Source of the DNA: Solirubrobacterales bacterium
Lineage (GTDB): Bacteria; Actinomycetota; Thermoleophilia; Solirubrobacterales; 70-9
NCBI GenBank assembly: GCA_030152805.1
Contig: JASLIG010000088.1
Span: 1-64,000 of the forward strand
Direction: 5' to 3'
Length of the DNA stretch: 64,000 nt
Below the pieces are notes generated by a model that was not told where the DNA came from, did not search any database, and worked only from the letters and a program-made list of their open reading frames with translations. Positions 42,991 to 51,569 of this stretch are shown here, piece after piece. How positions within the stretch are numbered: position 1 is the stretch's first letter; the number at the start of each line of letters is the position of its first letter. Made by a program: the position numbers and the translations under genes.

Positions 42991-44471
42991 GCGAGCGACC
43001 CTCGATCGCGGTCGTCGGCGGCGGCTTCGGCGGCGTCGGCGCGGCGGCGATGCTGAAGCGCGATGGCTATGACGACGTCACCGTGTTTGAGAAGGGCGAG
43101 CGCGTCGGCGGCGTCTGGCATCGCAACACCTACCCGGGGGCCGCTTGCGACGTTCCCTCGCACCTCTACGAGTTCTCCTTCGCACCCAACCGTTGGTCGC
43201 GGCGCTACGCGCCACAGGCGGAGATCCAGGCCTACGTCGAAGGCGTCGCACGCCGCTTCGGCGTGCTCGACCGCATCCGCACCGGCACCGAGGTGAGCAG
43301 CGCCAGCTGGGACGAGCGGCGCGGCAAGTGGGCGTTGGAGACGAGCGGTGAGCGACACGAGGCCGACGTCCTCCTCACTGCCTGCGGCCAGCTCTCCGTG
43401 CCGAAGACGCCGCCGATCCCCGGCCTCGACGGTTTCGACGGCCCCGCCTTCCACACGGCCGATTGGCGCCACGACATCGACCTCGACGGCAAGCGGGTTG
43501 CCGTGATCGGCACCGGTTGCAGCGCAATTCAGGTCGTGCCGGCGATCCAACCGATCGCGCAGCGAGTCGACGTCTACCAGCGCTCGCCGGGCTGGACGCT
43601 GCCGAAGATGGACTATGCCTACCCGGAGTGGGCACACGCTCTCTTCAGGCGAGTGCCGGCCCTCCGCCGCCTCGACCGCGCCTCGATCTTCGCCTTCCAC
43701 GAGCTCGCCGCGGCGGCGCTGACCCGGCAGCGCTGGCTGCTGCCGGCGTTTCGCGCCCTCGGCCGGCGCCAGATCAAGATCGCGATCGAGGACCCCGAGC
43801 TGCGCCGCCGGGTAACGCCTGCGGACGAGTTCGGCTGTAAGCGGGTGATGCTGACCGACGAGTGGTACCCGGCCCTGGCCCGGCCCAACGTGGAGCTGGT
43901 CGCGGAGGGGATTGAGGCGGTCACCGCAGCGGGCATCCTCGACACCGGCGGCGTGGAGCGACCTGCCGACGTGCTGGTCTTCGCAACCGGCTTCGCCAGC
44001 CACGACTTCGTCGCGCCGATGGAGATCGTCGGCAGCAGCGGCCGCACCCTCGAGGAGGAGTGGGGGGAGGTGCCCCGCGCCTACCTGGGACTGAGCGTGC
44101 GGGGCTTCCCCAACATGTTCCTGCTCTACGGGCCCAACACGAACGGCGGCAGCGGCTCCGTCATCAACACGCTCGAGTGCGGGATCGACCATGTGCTTGC
44201 CGCTCTGCACGGCATGGAACGCGCCAGGGCGCGCCGCATCGAGGTCGTGCCCGCTGCCGTCGAGGGCTTCGACCGCGAACTGCGCACCGCCCTGGCGAAG
44301 ACGGTCTGGCACAGCGGCTGCACGAGCTGGTACGTCGACGAGAACGGCAACGACCCGAGCCAGTGGCCCTGGCTGTGGAGCGCCTATCGTCGCCGCACCC
44401 GGCGGCTGGAGCCGGGCGCCTACGAGCTGAGCGCGGGGCCGGCGCCGGTCGAGTCAGCTGCCCTGGGGTAG
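42987..44471 (+). CDS. Baeyer-Villiger-type flavin monooxygenase
   Basis: 494 aa. FAD motif GGGFGGVGAAA (about 10-20), NADPH motif GTGCSAIQ (about 172-179), and between them the Baeyer-Villiger fingerprint FDGPAFHTADW (F-x-G-x3-H-x3-W, about 150-160). ATGFASHDF near 333 is also typical. Probably inserts oxygen into a ketone. ATG overlaps the crotonase stop. The longer open frame from 42192 is out of frame with the crotonase. Confidence 0.88.
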   Translation: MSERPSIAVVGGGFGGVGAAAMLKRDGYDDVTVFEKGERVGGVWHRNTYPGAACDVPSHLYEFSFAPNRWSRRYAPQAEIQAYVEGVARRFGVLDRIRTGTEVSSASWDERRGKWALETSGERHEADVLLTACGQLSVPKTPPIPGLDGFDGPAFHTADWRHDIDLDGKRVAVIGTGCSAIQVVPAIQPIAQRVDVYQRSPGWTLPKMDYAYPEWAHALFRRVPALRRLDRASIFAFHELAAAALTRQRWLLPAFRALGRRQIKIAIEDPELRRRVTPADEFGCKRVMLTDEWYPALARPNVELVAEGIEAVTAAGILDTGGVERPADVLVFATGFASHDFVAPMEIVGSSGRTLEEEWGEVPRAYLGLSVRGFPNMFLLYGPNTNGGSGSVINTLECGIDHVLAALHGMERARARRIEVVPAAVEGFDRELRTALAKTVWHSGCTSWYVDENGNDPSQWPWLWSAYRRRTRRLEPGAYELSAGPAPVESAALG

Positions 44472-44484
44472 GGTGGCCGCCGCG

Positions 44485-44940
44485 ATGAGCGAGGCTCCGA
44501 CAAGCGGCGACCGCTCGCCCTTCACCCCCGAGAACGTGCGCGCCTTCATCGGCGGCAGCTTCCCCGGTGACCTCGGCATCGAACCGATCGAGATCGAGGA
44601 CTCCTTCGCCAGCGGCCGCATCGTCGTCGACCAGCGCCACCTGCACCCGGGCGGCTATGTGCACGGCGGCGTCTGGACTGCGCTCGGCGACACGGTCGCC
44701 GCCTGGGTCACCTTTCGCAACATCCCGCCGGAACACAACTTCACCACGATCGAGCTCAAGCTCAACGTCTTCTCGGCCGGCCTGCTCGGCGACGAGATCG
44801 TCGCCGTCGGCACGCCCCTGCACGCCGGCAAGAGCACGGTCGTCGTCGAGGTCAGGCTGGAGCGGATTCGCGAGGGGGCGGAGCCCCGTCTGGCGGCCAA
44901 CATGATCGTCAGCCAGTTCGTACTGCCACCGAGCGCATAG
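44485..44940 (+). CDS. PaaI-like hotdog-fold thioesterase
   Basis: 151 aa. Hotdog fold with LHPGGYVHGGVWTALGDTVAAW (listed about 53-74) holding the active-site HGG motif, and NFTTIELKLNVFSAG after it. Hydrolyses a CoA ester, probably a product or side product of the crotonase/monooxygenase steps. TAGGGT at 44469-44474 may be a promoter, so the ATG at 44485 is preferred over the GTG at 44473. Its TAG ends in the first base of repeat copy C. Confidence 0.85.
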   Translation: MSEAPTSGDRSPFTPENVRAFIGGSFPGDLGIEPIEIEDSFASGRIVVDQRHLHPGGYVHGGVWTALGDTVAAWVTFRNIPPEHNFTTIELKLNVFSAGLLGDEIVAVGTPLHAGKSTVVVEVRLERIREGAEPRLAANMIVSQFVLPPSA

Positions 44941-45052
44941 GACCCGTCCCGGTAGGGGTTTCGCTTAACTTTTTCGGTGGTGCGGCTGCCGCCTTCCGAG
45001 GGGCGAATTGCCGAAAAAGTACAAGACGCTCCACCCCTACCGAGACGGGTCC
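44940..45052. repeat. Palindromic repeat element, copy C
   Basis: 113 bp. Arms 44940-44959 and 45033-45052 pair with one mismatch. Core ACTTTTTCGG and CCGAAAAAGTACAAGACGCT as in copies A and B, same orientation, unique outer bases GGACCCGT. It starts on the last base of the thioesterase stop, and its right arm provides the TAG stop of the P-type ATPase (45037-45039). Confidence 0.85.
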
Positions 45053-47430
45053 GAAGCGGGCCCTTCCAGAGCTTCTATTTGTGGCAGCCTCCAGAGGACG
45101 CTGGCGATCGTGAGGCCGGCTGCGGCGGAAAGCAGGGCGAGGAACCACTGGGAGGCGCTGAGGATCACCATTTCGAAGAAGTCGCGCACCGGGGCGGCGG
45201 CGAGGATCAGGGCGAAGAGGGCGCCGAGGCCGGCGATCAAGGCGAGCATGTAGCTCTGGATCGCGATGTGCTCGCGGCCCGGGCCGCGCTCGAGCAGCAG
45301 CACGAAGCTGAGCCCGAGCACGATCAGCGTCGTCGTCGCGGCCGTGCGCCCTGCCTCGAGGCTGCCGCCGAAGACGGTGTCGACGAGGAAGAAGGAGAGG
45401 ATCGAGCCGAGCGCCGTCGCCAGGCCCGCCGGCACCGCGAACGCGGCCAGGGCCCTGAGCAGGCGGCCGCGGTAGAGCGGCCCGTCTGAGGGCGCCAGGG
45501 CGAGGACGAAGGAGGGGATGCCGATCGTCAGGAAGGCGGCAAGCGTGAGGTGGCGGGGGAGGAAGGGGAAGGCGAAACCCGGGATCGCGACGAGCAGGAT
45601 CAGCGCCGCCGCGTAGACCGTCTTGGTCAGGTACAGGCGCCCGAGCCGGTGGATGTTGCGGGCGATCCGCCGTCCCTCGCCGACCGCTTGGGGCAGCCGG
45701 GCGAACTCGTCCTTGAGCAGGACCACGTCGGCGACCCCCTTGGTCACCTGCGCCCCGGATCCCATCGCCACCGCCATCCGCGCCCGCTTCAGCGCCGGTA
45801 CGTCGTTGACCCCGTCGCCGATCATCGCCGCGTAGCGGCCGGAGGCGGCGAGCGCCCCGACCAGGTCGCGCTTCTGCTCGGGCTTGATCCGGCAGAAGAC
45901 GGTGTTTTGCTGCGCAGCCGCGGCGAGCCCTTCGGCGTCCTCGGGCAGTTCGTGGCCCTCGATAACGCCGGCGTCTCGCGGAACTCCCACCGCGGCGGCG
46001 ACCGCCGTGACCGTCGCCCGCGCGTCGCCGGAGATCAGCTTCAGGTCGACGTCCTCCGCGCGCATCGTCGCCACCGTTTCCGCCGCGTCGGGCCGCAACG
46101 TCTCCTCGAGCACGATCAGCGCTACCGGGGCAAGCCGCGGCGCTCCCTGAGCGGCGGGGTCGGACGGCAGCGGATCGCTGGTCTCGCCGAAGGCGACCAC
46201 GCGGCGCCCCGCCGCGGTCTCGCGCTCGAGCACGCGGGCGAGGCCGGGCGGCAGGGCCAGCGCCCCCGCCGCGGCGAGCACGTCGGGGGCGCCGAGCACG
46301 TAGCTGGTCGAGTCGATCTGCAGGCCGCTCCACTTCCACTCCGAGGAGAACGCGACTTCCCCGGAGACGCGACCGGCTTCGCCGGGAAAGCGCTCGCCGA
46401 TCGCTTCCAGGGTGCGGTTGCGGTCGCCGGCGCTGGCGGCGAAGTGTCCCAGCGCCGCGTGGGCGGCCTTCGCGTCCACGCCCTCCGCCACCTCGACGCC
46501 GAGCAGGCGCAGCTCGCCGTCGGTCAGGGTGCCGGTCTTGTCGACGCAGATCGTGTCGACCGAGGCGAGGCTCTCGGTTGCGCTCATCTGCTGCACGAGG
46601 GTGTCCTTGCGCGCCAGGCGCACGGCGGCGACGGCGAAGGTAACGCTCATCAGCAGCACCAGTCCCTCGGGGACAAGCGTGACCAGGCCCGCGGTGGCGG
46701 TCTGCGCCGCCTCCTCGATGCCGGTGTTGCGCAGCTTCAAGGTGAGGATCAGCAGTACCGCCAGCGGCACCATCGCGTAGACGCAGGCGACGATCACGCG
46801 GTTGACCTCGCCCTGCAGCGGCGAGGGGGGGTGGCGGAAGGCGCGCGCCTCGCCGGCCAGCTTGCCCGCGTAGCTCTGCTCGCGCACCGCGTCGACCACG
46901 TAGTGGCCGGAGCCGCTGATGCAGAAGGAGCCCGAAAGCGCGCGGTCGCCGCTGCCCTTCGGCACCCCGTCGGCCTCGCCGGTGAGCATCGACTCGTCGA
47001 GCGTCATGCCGCGGCTGCGGATCACCTCACCGTCGGCGACGAGCTGGTCGCCGGGCTCGACCTGGATCGCGTCGCCGCGCACGATCTCCTCGGCGAGCAG
47101 GCTGAGCACGGCGCCGTCGCGGACCACCTTGGCGTGCGGCGCGACCAGCACCGCCAACTCGTCGAGCGTGCGCTTCGCCTTCAGCTCCTGGCGGATGCCT
47201 ATGTAGGAGTTGATCACCGCGATCAGGCCGAAGATCGAGTCGGCGTAGAGGCCGAGGCCGAGATCGAGCACGAAGAAGGCGCCGATGATCGCGTTGAAGA
47301 GCGTGAAGACGTTGCCGGCGACGATGCTGGAGACCGAGCGCGAGGAGTCCTCGGCGGGGGGCCCCAGCTCGCGCAGCCGCTTCTTAGCCGTGGCGCTGGA
47401 GAGGCCCTGCTCGATCGCCGCTTCGCTCAT
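45037..47430 (-). CDS. Cation-transporting P-type ATPase, CtpE-like
   Basis: 797 aa. Phosphorylation motif DKTGTLTDGE (about 296), TGES-like LTGEADGVPKG, hinge MIGDGVNDVPALK (about 560), and the membrane motif LVPEGLVLLMSVTFAVAAVRL (listed about 248-268). This PEGL type and the length match mycobacterial CtpE, a calcium-transporting ATPase. It has no N-terminal heavy-metal domain. Ten membrane segments are likely. Calcium is the best guess for substrate. Its stop codon lies inside repeat copy C. Confidence 0.85.
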   Translation of the reverse strand: MSEAAIEQGLSSATAKKRLRELGPPAEDSSRSVSSIVAGNVFTLFNAIIGAFFVLDLGLGLYADSIFGLIAVINSYIGIRQELKAKRTLDELAVLVAPHAKVVRDGAVLSLLAEEIVRGDAIQVEPGDQLVADGEVIRSRGMTLDESMLTGEADGVPKGSGDRALSGSFCISGSGHYVVDAVREQSYAGKLAGEARAFRHPPSPLQGEVNRVIVACVYAMVPLAVLLILTLKLRNTGIEEAAQTATAGLVTLVPEGLVLLMSVTFAVAAVRLARKDTLVQQMSATESLASVDTICVDKTGTLTDGELRLLGVEVAEGVDAKAAHAALGHFAASAGDRNRTLEAIGERFPGEAGRVSGEVAFSSEWKWSGLQIDSTSYVLGAPDVLAAAGALALPPGLARVLERETAAGRRVVAFGETSDPLPSDPAAQGAPRLAPVALIVLEETLRPDAAETVATMRAEDVDLKLISGDARATVTAVAAAVGVPRDAGVIEGHELPEDAEGLAAAAQQNTVFCRIKPEQKRDLVGALAASGRYAAMIGDGVNDVPALKRARMAVAMGSGAQVTKGVADVVLLKDEFARLPQAVGEGRRIARNIHRLGRLYLTKTVYAAALILLVAIPGFAFPFLPRHLTLAAFLTIGIPSFVLALAPSDGPLYRGRLLRALAAFAVPAGLATALGSILSFFLVDTVFGGSLEAGRTAATTTLIVLGLSFVLLLERGPGREHIAIQSYMLALIAGLGALFALILAAAPVRDFFEMVILSASQWFLALLSAAAGLTIASVLWRLPQIEALEGPASDPSR

Positions 47431-47459
47431 CGTCGCCTATTCAATAGGGTGAGCGCCGG

Positions 47460-48509
47460 ATGGCTTTGAAGCTCGGACTCAACCTCGGCTACTGGGGCAT
47501 CGGCCCGGCCGGCGAGGACGCCCTCGAGGTCGTCCAGGCCGCCGAGAGCGCCGGCTTCGAGTCGGTCTGGGTGGCCGAGTCCTACGGCTCCGACGTGGTC
47601 AGCGTGCTCGCCTGGCTGGCACCGCAGACGAAGACGCTCAAGCTCGGCGCCGCGATCATGCAGGTGCCGGCCCGTCCCCCCGCTGCCGCGGCGATGGCCG
47701 GCGCAACGATCGACAAGCTCTCCGGCGGGCGCTTCCTCTTCGGCTTCGGCCCCTCCGGGCCGCAGGTCTCCGAAGGCTGGTACGGCGTCCCCTACGCCAA
47801 GCCGTGGGGACGCACCCGCGAGTACATCGAAGTGGTTCGCGAGATCGTCGCCCGCGAGGACAAGGTCGATCACCAGGGCGAGCATTATCAGCTCCCTCTA
47901 CCCGGGGGAGAGGGAAAGCCGCTGAAGCTCAACTTCCACCCCGAGCGCTCCCAAATCCCGGTCTTCGTCGGCGCGATCGGCCGCAAGTCGGTGGAGATGG
48001 CGGCGGAGATCGCCGACGGTTGGATCCCGATTTTCTTCAGCGTCGACGCCTTCGAGCAGACCTGGGGGGAGCACCTCGAGGCGGGCTTCGCCAAGGGCGG
48101 CCGGCAGCGCTCCGACCTCGAGGTCTCGCCCTCCCTGCAGGTCGCGATCGACGGTGACCTCGAGGCCGCCAAGGCGGTTGTCAAGGCCGGCCTGGTCCTC
48201 TACTTCGGCGGCATGGGGAGCCGCAAGACCAACTTCTACGTCGACCTCGCCCACCGCTTCGGCTTCGGCGAGGTCGCCGACGAGGTGCAGAAGCGCTTCC
48301 AGGACGGCGATCGCGGCGGTGCCTTCGAGGCGGTGCCCGATGAGATCGTCGAGGCGACCTCGCTGGTTGGCACCGAGGCCGAGGTTGCGGAGCGGATCGA
48401 GCGCTTCCGCGGCGCCGGCATCGACCGCCTGATCGTCTCGCCGGTGCACGCCGAGCGGGATCAGCAGCTGCATACTCTCCAGCGCCTGGCCGCTCTGACC
48501 GCCGGCTGA
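47460..48509 (+). CDS. F420-dependent LLM-class oxidoreductase
   Basis: 349 aa, bacterial luciferase-like TIM barrel. AAESAGFESVWVAESYGSD near the start, LGAAIMQVPARPPAAAAM (about 60-77), LSGGRFLFGFGPSGPQVSEGWYG (about 80-102), and PVFVGAIGRKSVEMAAEIADGW. Such proteins in actinobacteria usually use coenzyme F420. Substrate unknown. TAGGGT (47445-47450) ends 9 nt before the ATG. Divergent from the P-type ATPase. Confidence 0.85.
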   Translation: MALKLGLNLGYWGIGPAGEDALEVVQAAESAGFESVWVAESYGSDVVSVLAWLAPQTKTLKLGAAIMQVPARPPAAAAMAGATIDKLSGGRFLFGFGPSGPQVSEGWYGVPYAKPWGRTREYIEVVREIVAREDKVDHQGEHYQLPLPGGEGKPLKLNFHPERSQIPVFVGAIGRKSVEMAAEIADGWIPIFFSVDAFEQTWGEHLEAGFAKGGRQRSDLEVSPSLQVAIDGDLEAAKAVVKAGLVLYFGGMGSRKTNFYVDLAHRFGFGEVADEVQKRFQDGDRGGAFEAVPDEIVEATSLVGTEAEVAERIERFRGAGIDRLIVSPVHAERDQQLHTLQRLAALTAG

Positions 48510-48546
48510 CGCCCCCGACCCGCTTTCACATAACCTTCCGCGCCGC

Positions 48547-49674
48547 GTGAAAATCGGAGTGCCGAAAGAGACCGCCGAGGGGGAGCGCCGGGTCGCGCTG
48601 GTCCCTGACGCCGTCAAATCCCTCGCCGCAAACGAGAAGGTCGAGGTGCTGGTCGAGAAGGGTGCCGGCGAGGAGGCCGGCCACCCCGACTCCCAGTACT
48701 CCGAAGCGGGTGCCGAGGTCGTCGAGGGCGAAGTTACCTGGGGCGCCGACGTCGTCCTCCGCGTCGCCGCCCCTTCCAATGAGGAAATCGGTCGCCTCGG
48801 GTCCGGCCAGGTCCTGATCGGACATCTGGCGCCCTGGACCGCTGCCGATTCCAACAGGGCGCTCGCCCAAGCGGGCGTGACCAGCTTCGCGATGGAGGCG
48901 ATCCCGCGCACGACGCGGGCGCAGGCGATGGACGCGCTCTCCTCGCAGGCGGCCGCGGCCGGCTACGCCGCCACCCTGATCGGCGCCCGTGAGTCGGGCC
49001 GATTCTTCGGCATGATGACCACGGCCGCCGGCACCGTGCCGCCGGCGAAGGTGTTGGTGCTCGGCGCCGGCGTCGCCGGCCTGCAGGCGGTCGCGACGGC
49101 GAAGCGCCTGGGCGCGATCGTCACCGGCTTCGACATCCGCCGCGCCGCTTGGGAGCAGATCGCCTCGCTCGGCGGCCGGCCGCTGGAACTGGACTTCATT
49201 CCCGACGCCGAGGGCGAGGGCGGCTACGCCCGTCCGCTCACCGACGAGGAGAACGCGCAGGTGCGCGACGCGCTCAGCGAGAACGCCGCCCGCCAGGACG
49301 TGATCGTCACCACCGCCGCGATTCCCGGTCGGCCGGCGCCGCTGCTGATCACTGCCGAGGCGGTACGCGGCATGCAGCCCGGCTCGGTGATCGTCGACCT
49401 CGCCGCCGAGACCGGCGGCAACTGCGAGCTGACCGAGGCCGGCCAGACTGTGGTCGAGGGCGGCGTCAAGGTGCTCGGCCCGCGCAACCTCGCCAGCGAG
49501 ATGCCGCTGCCCGCCTCCCAGCTCTACGCCAAGAACCTCGAGAACCTGCTCGGGCTCCTGGTCAGCGAGGAGGGCGAGCTGACGATCGACTTCGAGGACG
49601 ACATCGTCGATGCCGCCTGCATCACCCACGGCGGCGAGATCAAGAACGAGAGAGCCGCGGGGAGGGACTCATGA
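48547..49674 (+). CDS. pntAA: NAD(P) transhydrogenase subunit alpha 1 (PntAA)
   Basis: 375 aa, NAD(H)-binding domain I of the proton-translocating transhydrogenase. Start KIGVPKETAEGERRVALVPD, then RTTRAQAMDALSSQAAAAGY (about 119-138) and the Rossmann fold VLVLGAGVAGLQAVATAKRLG (listed about 162-182). Split alpha subunit as in Rhodospirillum. GTG start. Overlaps pntAB by 4 nt (ATGA). Confidence 0.92.
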   Translation: MKIGVPKETAEGERRVALVPDAVKSLAANEKVEVLVEKGAGEEAGHPDSQYSEAGAEVVEGEVTWGADVVLRVAAPSNEEIGRLGSGQVLIGHLAPWTAADSNRALAQAGVTSFAMEAIPRTTRAQAMDALSSQAAAAGYAATLIGARESGRFFGMMTTAAGTVPPAKVLVLGAGVAGLQAVATAKRLGAIVTGFDIRRAAWEQIASLGGRPLELDFIPDAEGEGGYARPLTDEENAQVRDALSENAARQDVIVTTAAIPGRPAPLLITAEAVRGMQPGSVIVDLAAETGGNCELTEAGQTVVEGGVKVLGPRNLASEMPLPASQLYAKNLENLLGLLVSEEGELTIDFEDDIVDAACITHGGEIKNERAAGRDS

Positions 49675-49988
49675 GCTTGATGACCGAGATCACGATCTTC
49701 GTCCTCGCCGCCTTCGTCGGCTTCGAGGTGATCTCGAAGGTGCCGACGACCCTGCACACGCCGCTGATGTCGCAGACCAACGCGATCCACGGCATCGTCA
49801 TGCTCGGCGGGCTGATCGTCGTCGGCTTCGCCGACGACGGACTCGAGTACGCGATCGGCACGATCGCGATCGCCTTCGGGGCGATCAACATCGTCGGCGG
49901 CTTCATGGTCACCGACCGGATGCTCGGCATGTTCTCCAAAAAGCCGAAACCGAAGGCCGAGGCCGAGGGCAAGGACGGCGGCAAATGA
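49671..49988 (+). CDS. pntAB: NAD(P) transhydrogenase subunit alpha 2 (PntAB)
   Basis: 105 aa with three to four membrane helices, the small membrane part of domain II (FVGFEVISKVPTTLHTPLMS, about 14-33, and GGFMVTDRMLGMF). Ends in a Lys-rich tail. Coupled to both neighbours by ATGA overlaps. Confidence 0.9.
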   Translation: MSLMTEITIFVLAAFVGFEVISKVPTTLHTPLMSQTNAIHGIVMLGGLIVVGFADDGLEYAIGTIAIAFGAINIVGGFMVTDRMLGMFSKKPKPKAEAEGKDGGK

Positions 49989-51415
49989 TCGAGGCCGTTC
50001 TCAAGCCCGGCGGCGACGCGGCCACCGCGCTCTACATCGTCGCCTTCTCGCTCTTCATCCTCGGCGTGCGGCGGGGCACGCACCCGACCACCGCCAAGCA
50101 GGGCAACCTGATCGCCGCGGTCGGCATGGCCATTGCGGTGGTGACGACCCTGCTGCTCGACGGCATCGGCAACTGGGGCCTGATCGCGCTTGGCCTCGGC
50201 GTCGGCACCGCCGTCGGCGTGATCGCCTCGATCCGAGTGCAGATGACCGAGATGCCGCAGATGGTCGCCCTCTACAACGGCGTCGGCGGTGGCGCGGTCG
50301 CCCTGATCGCCTGGTCGGAGATCCGCAACGGCATCCACGAGATCTCGATCGGCCAGATCGACTCGCTGCCGCTCGACTCGCTGATCCCGGTCCTCTTCGC
50401 CGCGGTCGTCGGCTCGGTCTCCTTCTGGGGCTCGAACATCGCCTTCGCCAAGCTGCAGGATCTGATCCCGACGCGGCCCCTGGCCGTGCCCGGCCAGCAG
50501 GTGATCAACGCGGTGCTGCTGATCGGCATCCTCGTCGCCTGCACCGACATCGCGATCAACAACGACGATCCCTCACAGGCGATCTTCATCGCCGTCCTGC
50601 TCGCCGCCGGCCTGCTCGGCAACCTCGTTGTGCTGCCGATCGGTGGCGCCGACATGCCGGTCGTGATCTCGCTGCTCAACGCCTTCACCGGCCTCTCCGC
50701 TGCCGCCGCCGGCTTCGCCCTCGACAACGTGGCGCTGATCGTCGCCGGAACCCTGGTCGGCTCCTCGGGAACGATCCTGACGATGGAGATGGCGACGGCG
50801 ATGAACCGCTCGGTCGGCAACGTCCTCTTCGCCGGCTTCGGTGGCGCGCCGTCCGGCGGCTCGGGGGCAAGTGGAGAGGAGCGTCCCCACACCTCGATCG
50901 GCGCCCAGGACGCGGCGATCAAGCTCGCCTACGCCGACTCGGTTGTGGTCGTGCCCGGCTACGGCCTCGCCGTCGCCCAGGCTCAGCACGCGATCAAGGA
51001 GGTCGCCGACGAGCTGGAGAAGCGCGGCGTCCCCGTCAGCTACGCGATCCACCCCGTCGCCGGCCGCATGCCCGGCCACATGAACGTTCTCCTCGCCGAG
51101 GCCGACGTGCCCTATGAGCAGCTCAAGGAGATGGAGGAGATCAACCCGGAGATGCCGCGCACCGGTGTTGCCGTCGTCGTCGGCGCCAACGACGTCACCA
51201 ACCCGGCGGCCAAGAACGATCCCGACAGCCCGATCGCCGGCATGCCGATCATCGAAGTCTCCGAGGCCCAGCAGGTGATCGTGATCAAGCGCTCGCTCAG
51301 CCCCGGCTTCGCCGGCATCGACAACGACCTCTTCTACGAACCGAATACGTCGATGCTGTTCGCCGACGCCAAGCAGGCGGCGGCGGACATCGCGGCCGAG
51401 ATTCAGCAGCTCTGA
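49985..51415 (+). CDS. pntB: NAD(P) transhydrogenase subunit beta (PntB)
   Basis: 476 aa. About nine membrane helices, then domain III binding NADP(H), with VVVPGYGLAVAQAQHAIKE (about 318-336), HPVAGRMPGHMNVLLAEADV (about 352-371), GANDVTNPAA and the C-terminal KRSLSPGFAGIDNDLFY. With PntAA/PntAB it makes NADPH from NADH using the proton gradient. A long hairpin follows the stop. Confidence 0.93.
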   Translation: MIEAVLKPGGDAATALYIVAFSLFILGVRRGTHPTTAKQGNLIAAVGMAIAVVTTLLLDGIGNWGLIALGLGVGTAVGVIASIRVQMTEMPQMVALYNGVGGGAVALIAWSEIRNGIHEISIGQIDSLPLDSLIPVLFAAVVGSVSFWGSNIAFAKLQDLIPTRPLAVPGQQVINAVLLIGILVACTDIAINNDDPSQAIFIAVLLAAGLLGNLVVLPIGGADMPVVISLLNAFTGLSAAAAGFALDNVALIVAGTLVGSSGTILTMEMATAMNRSVGNVLFAGFGGAPSGGSGASGEERPHTSIGAQDAAIKLAYADSVVVVPGYGLAVAQAQHAIKEVADELEKRGVPVSYAIHPVAGRMPGHMNVLLAEADVPYEQLKEMEEINPEMPRTGVAVVVGANDVTNPAAKNDPDSPIAGMPIIEVSEAQQVIVIKRSLSPGFAGIDNDLFYEPNTSMLFADAKQAAADIAAEIQQL

Positions 51416-51421
51416 GGGTTG

Positions 51422-51493
51422 GGGACTCCGCCGGGGGTCCCTCGTCAGGCCGCTTCGCGGGAGTTCCTGACGAGGGACCCCCGGCGGAGTCCC
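51422..51493. terminator. Perfect 28-bp stem hairpin after pntB
   Basis: Arms 51422-51449 and 51466-51493 are exact reverse complements around a 16-nt loop, 6 nt after the pntB stop. Unusually long and perfect for a terminator. No T-run follows. Confidence 0.65.
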
Positions 51494-51569
51494 AGCGCCC
51501 AGGTCAGCTCGATCTCGGCTGGGATGTCCCGCCTGGGGAGAGAACAGGTCCGGCATGTCTTAAGCAGGT

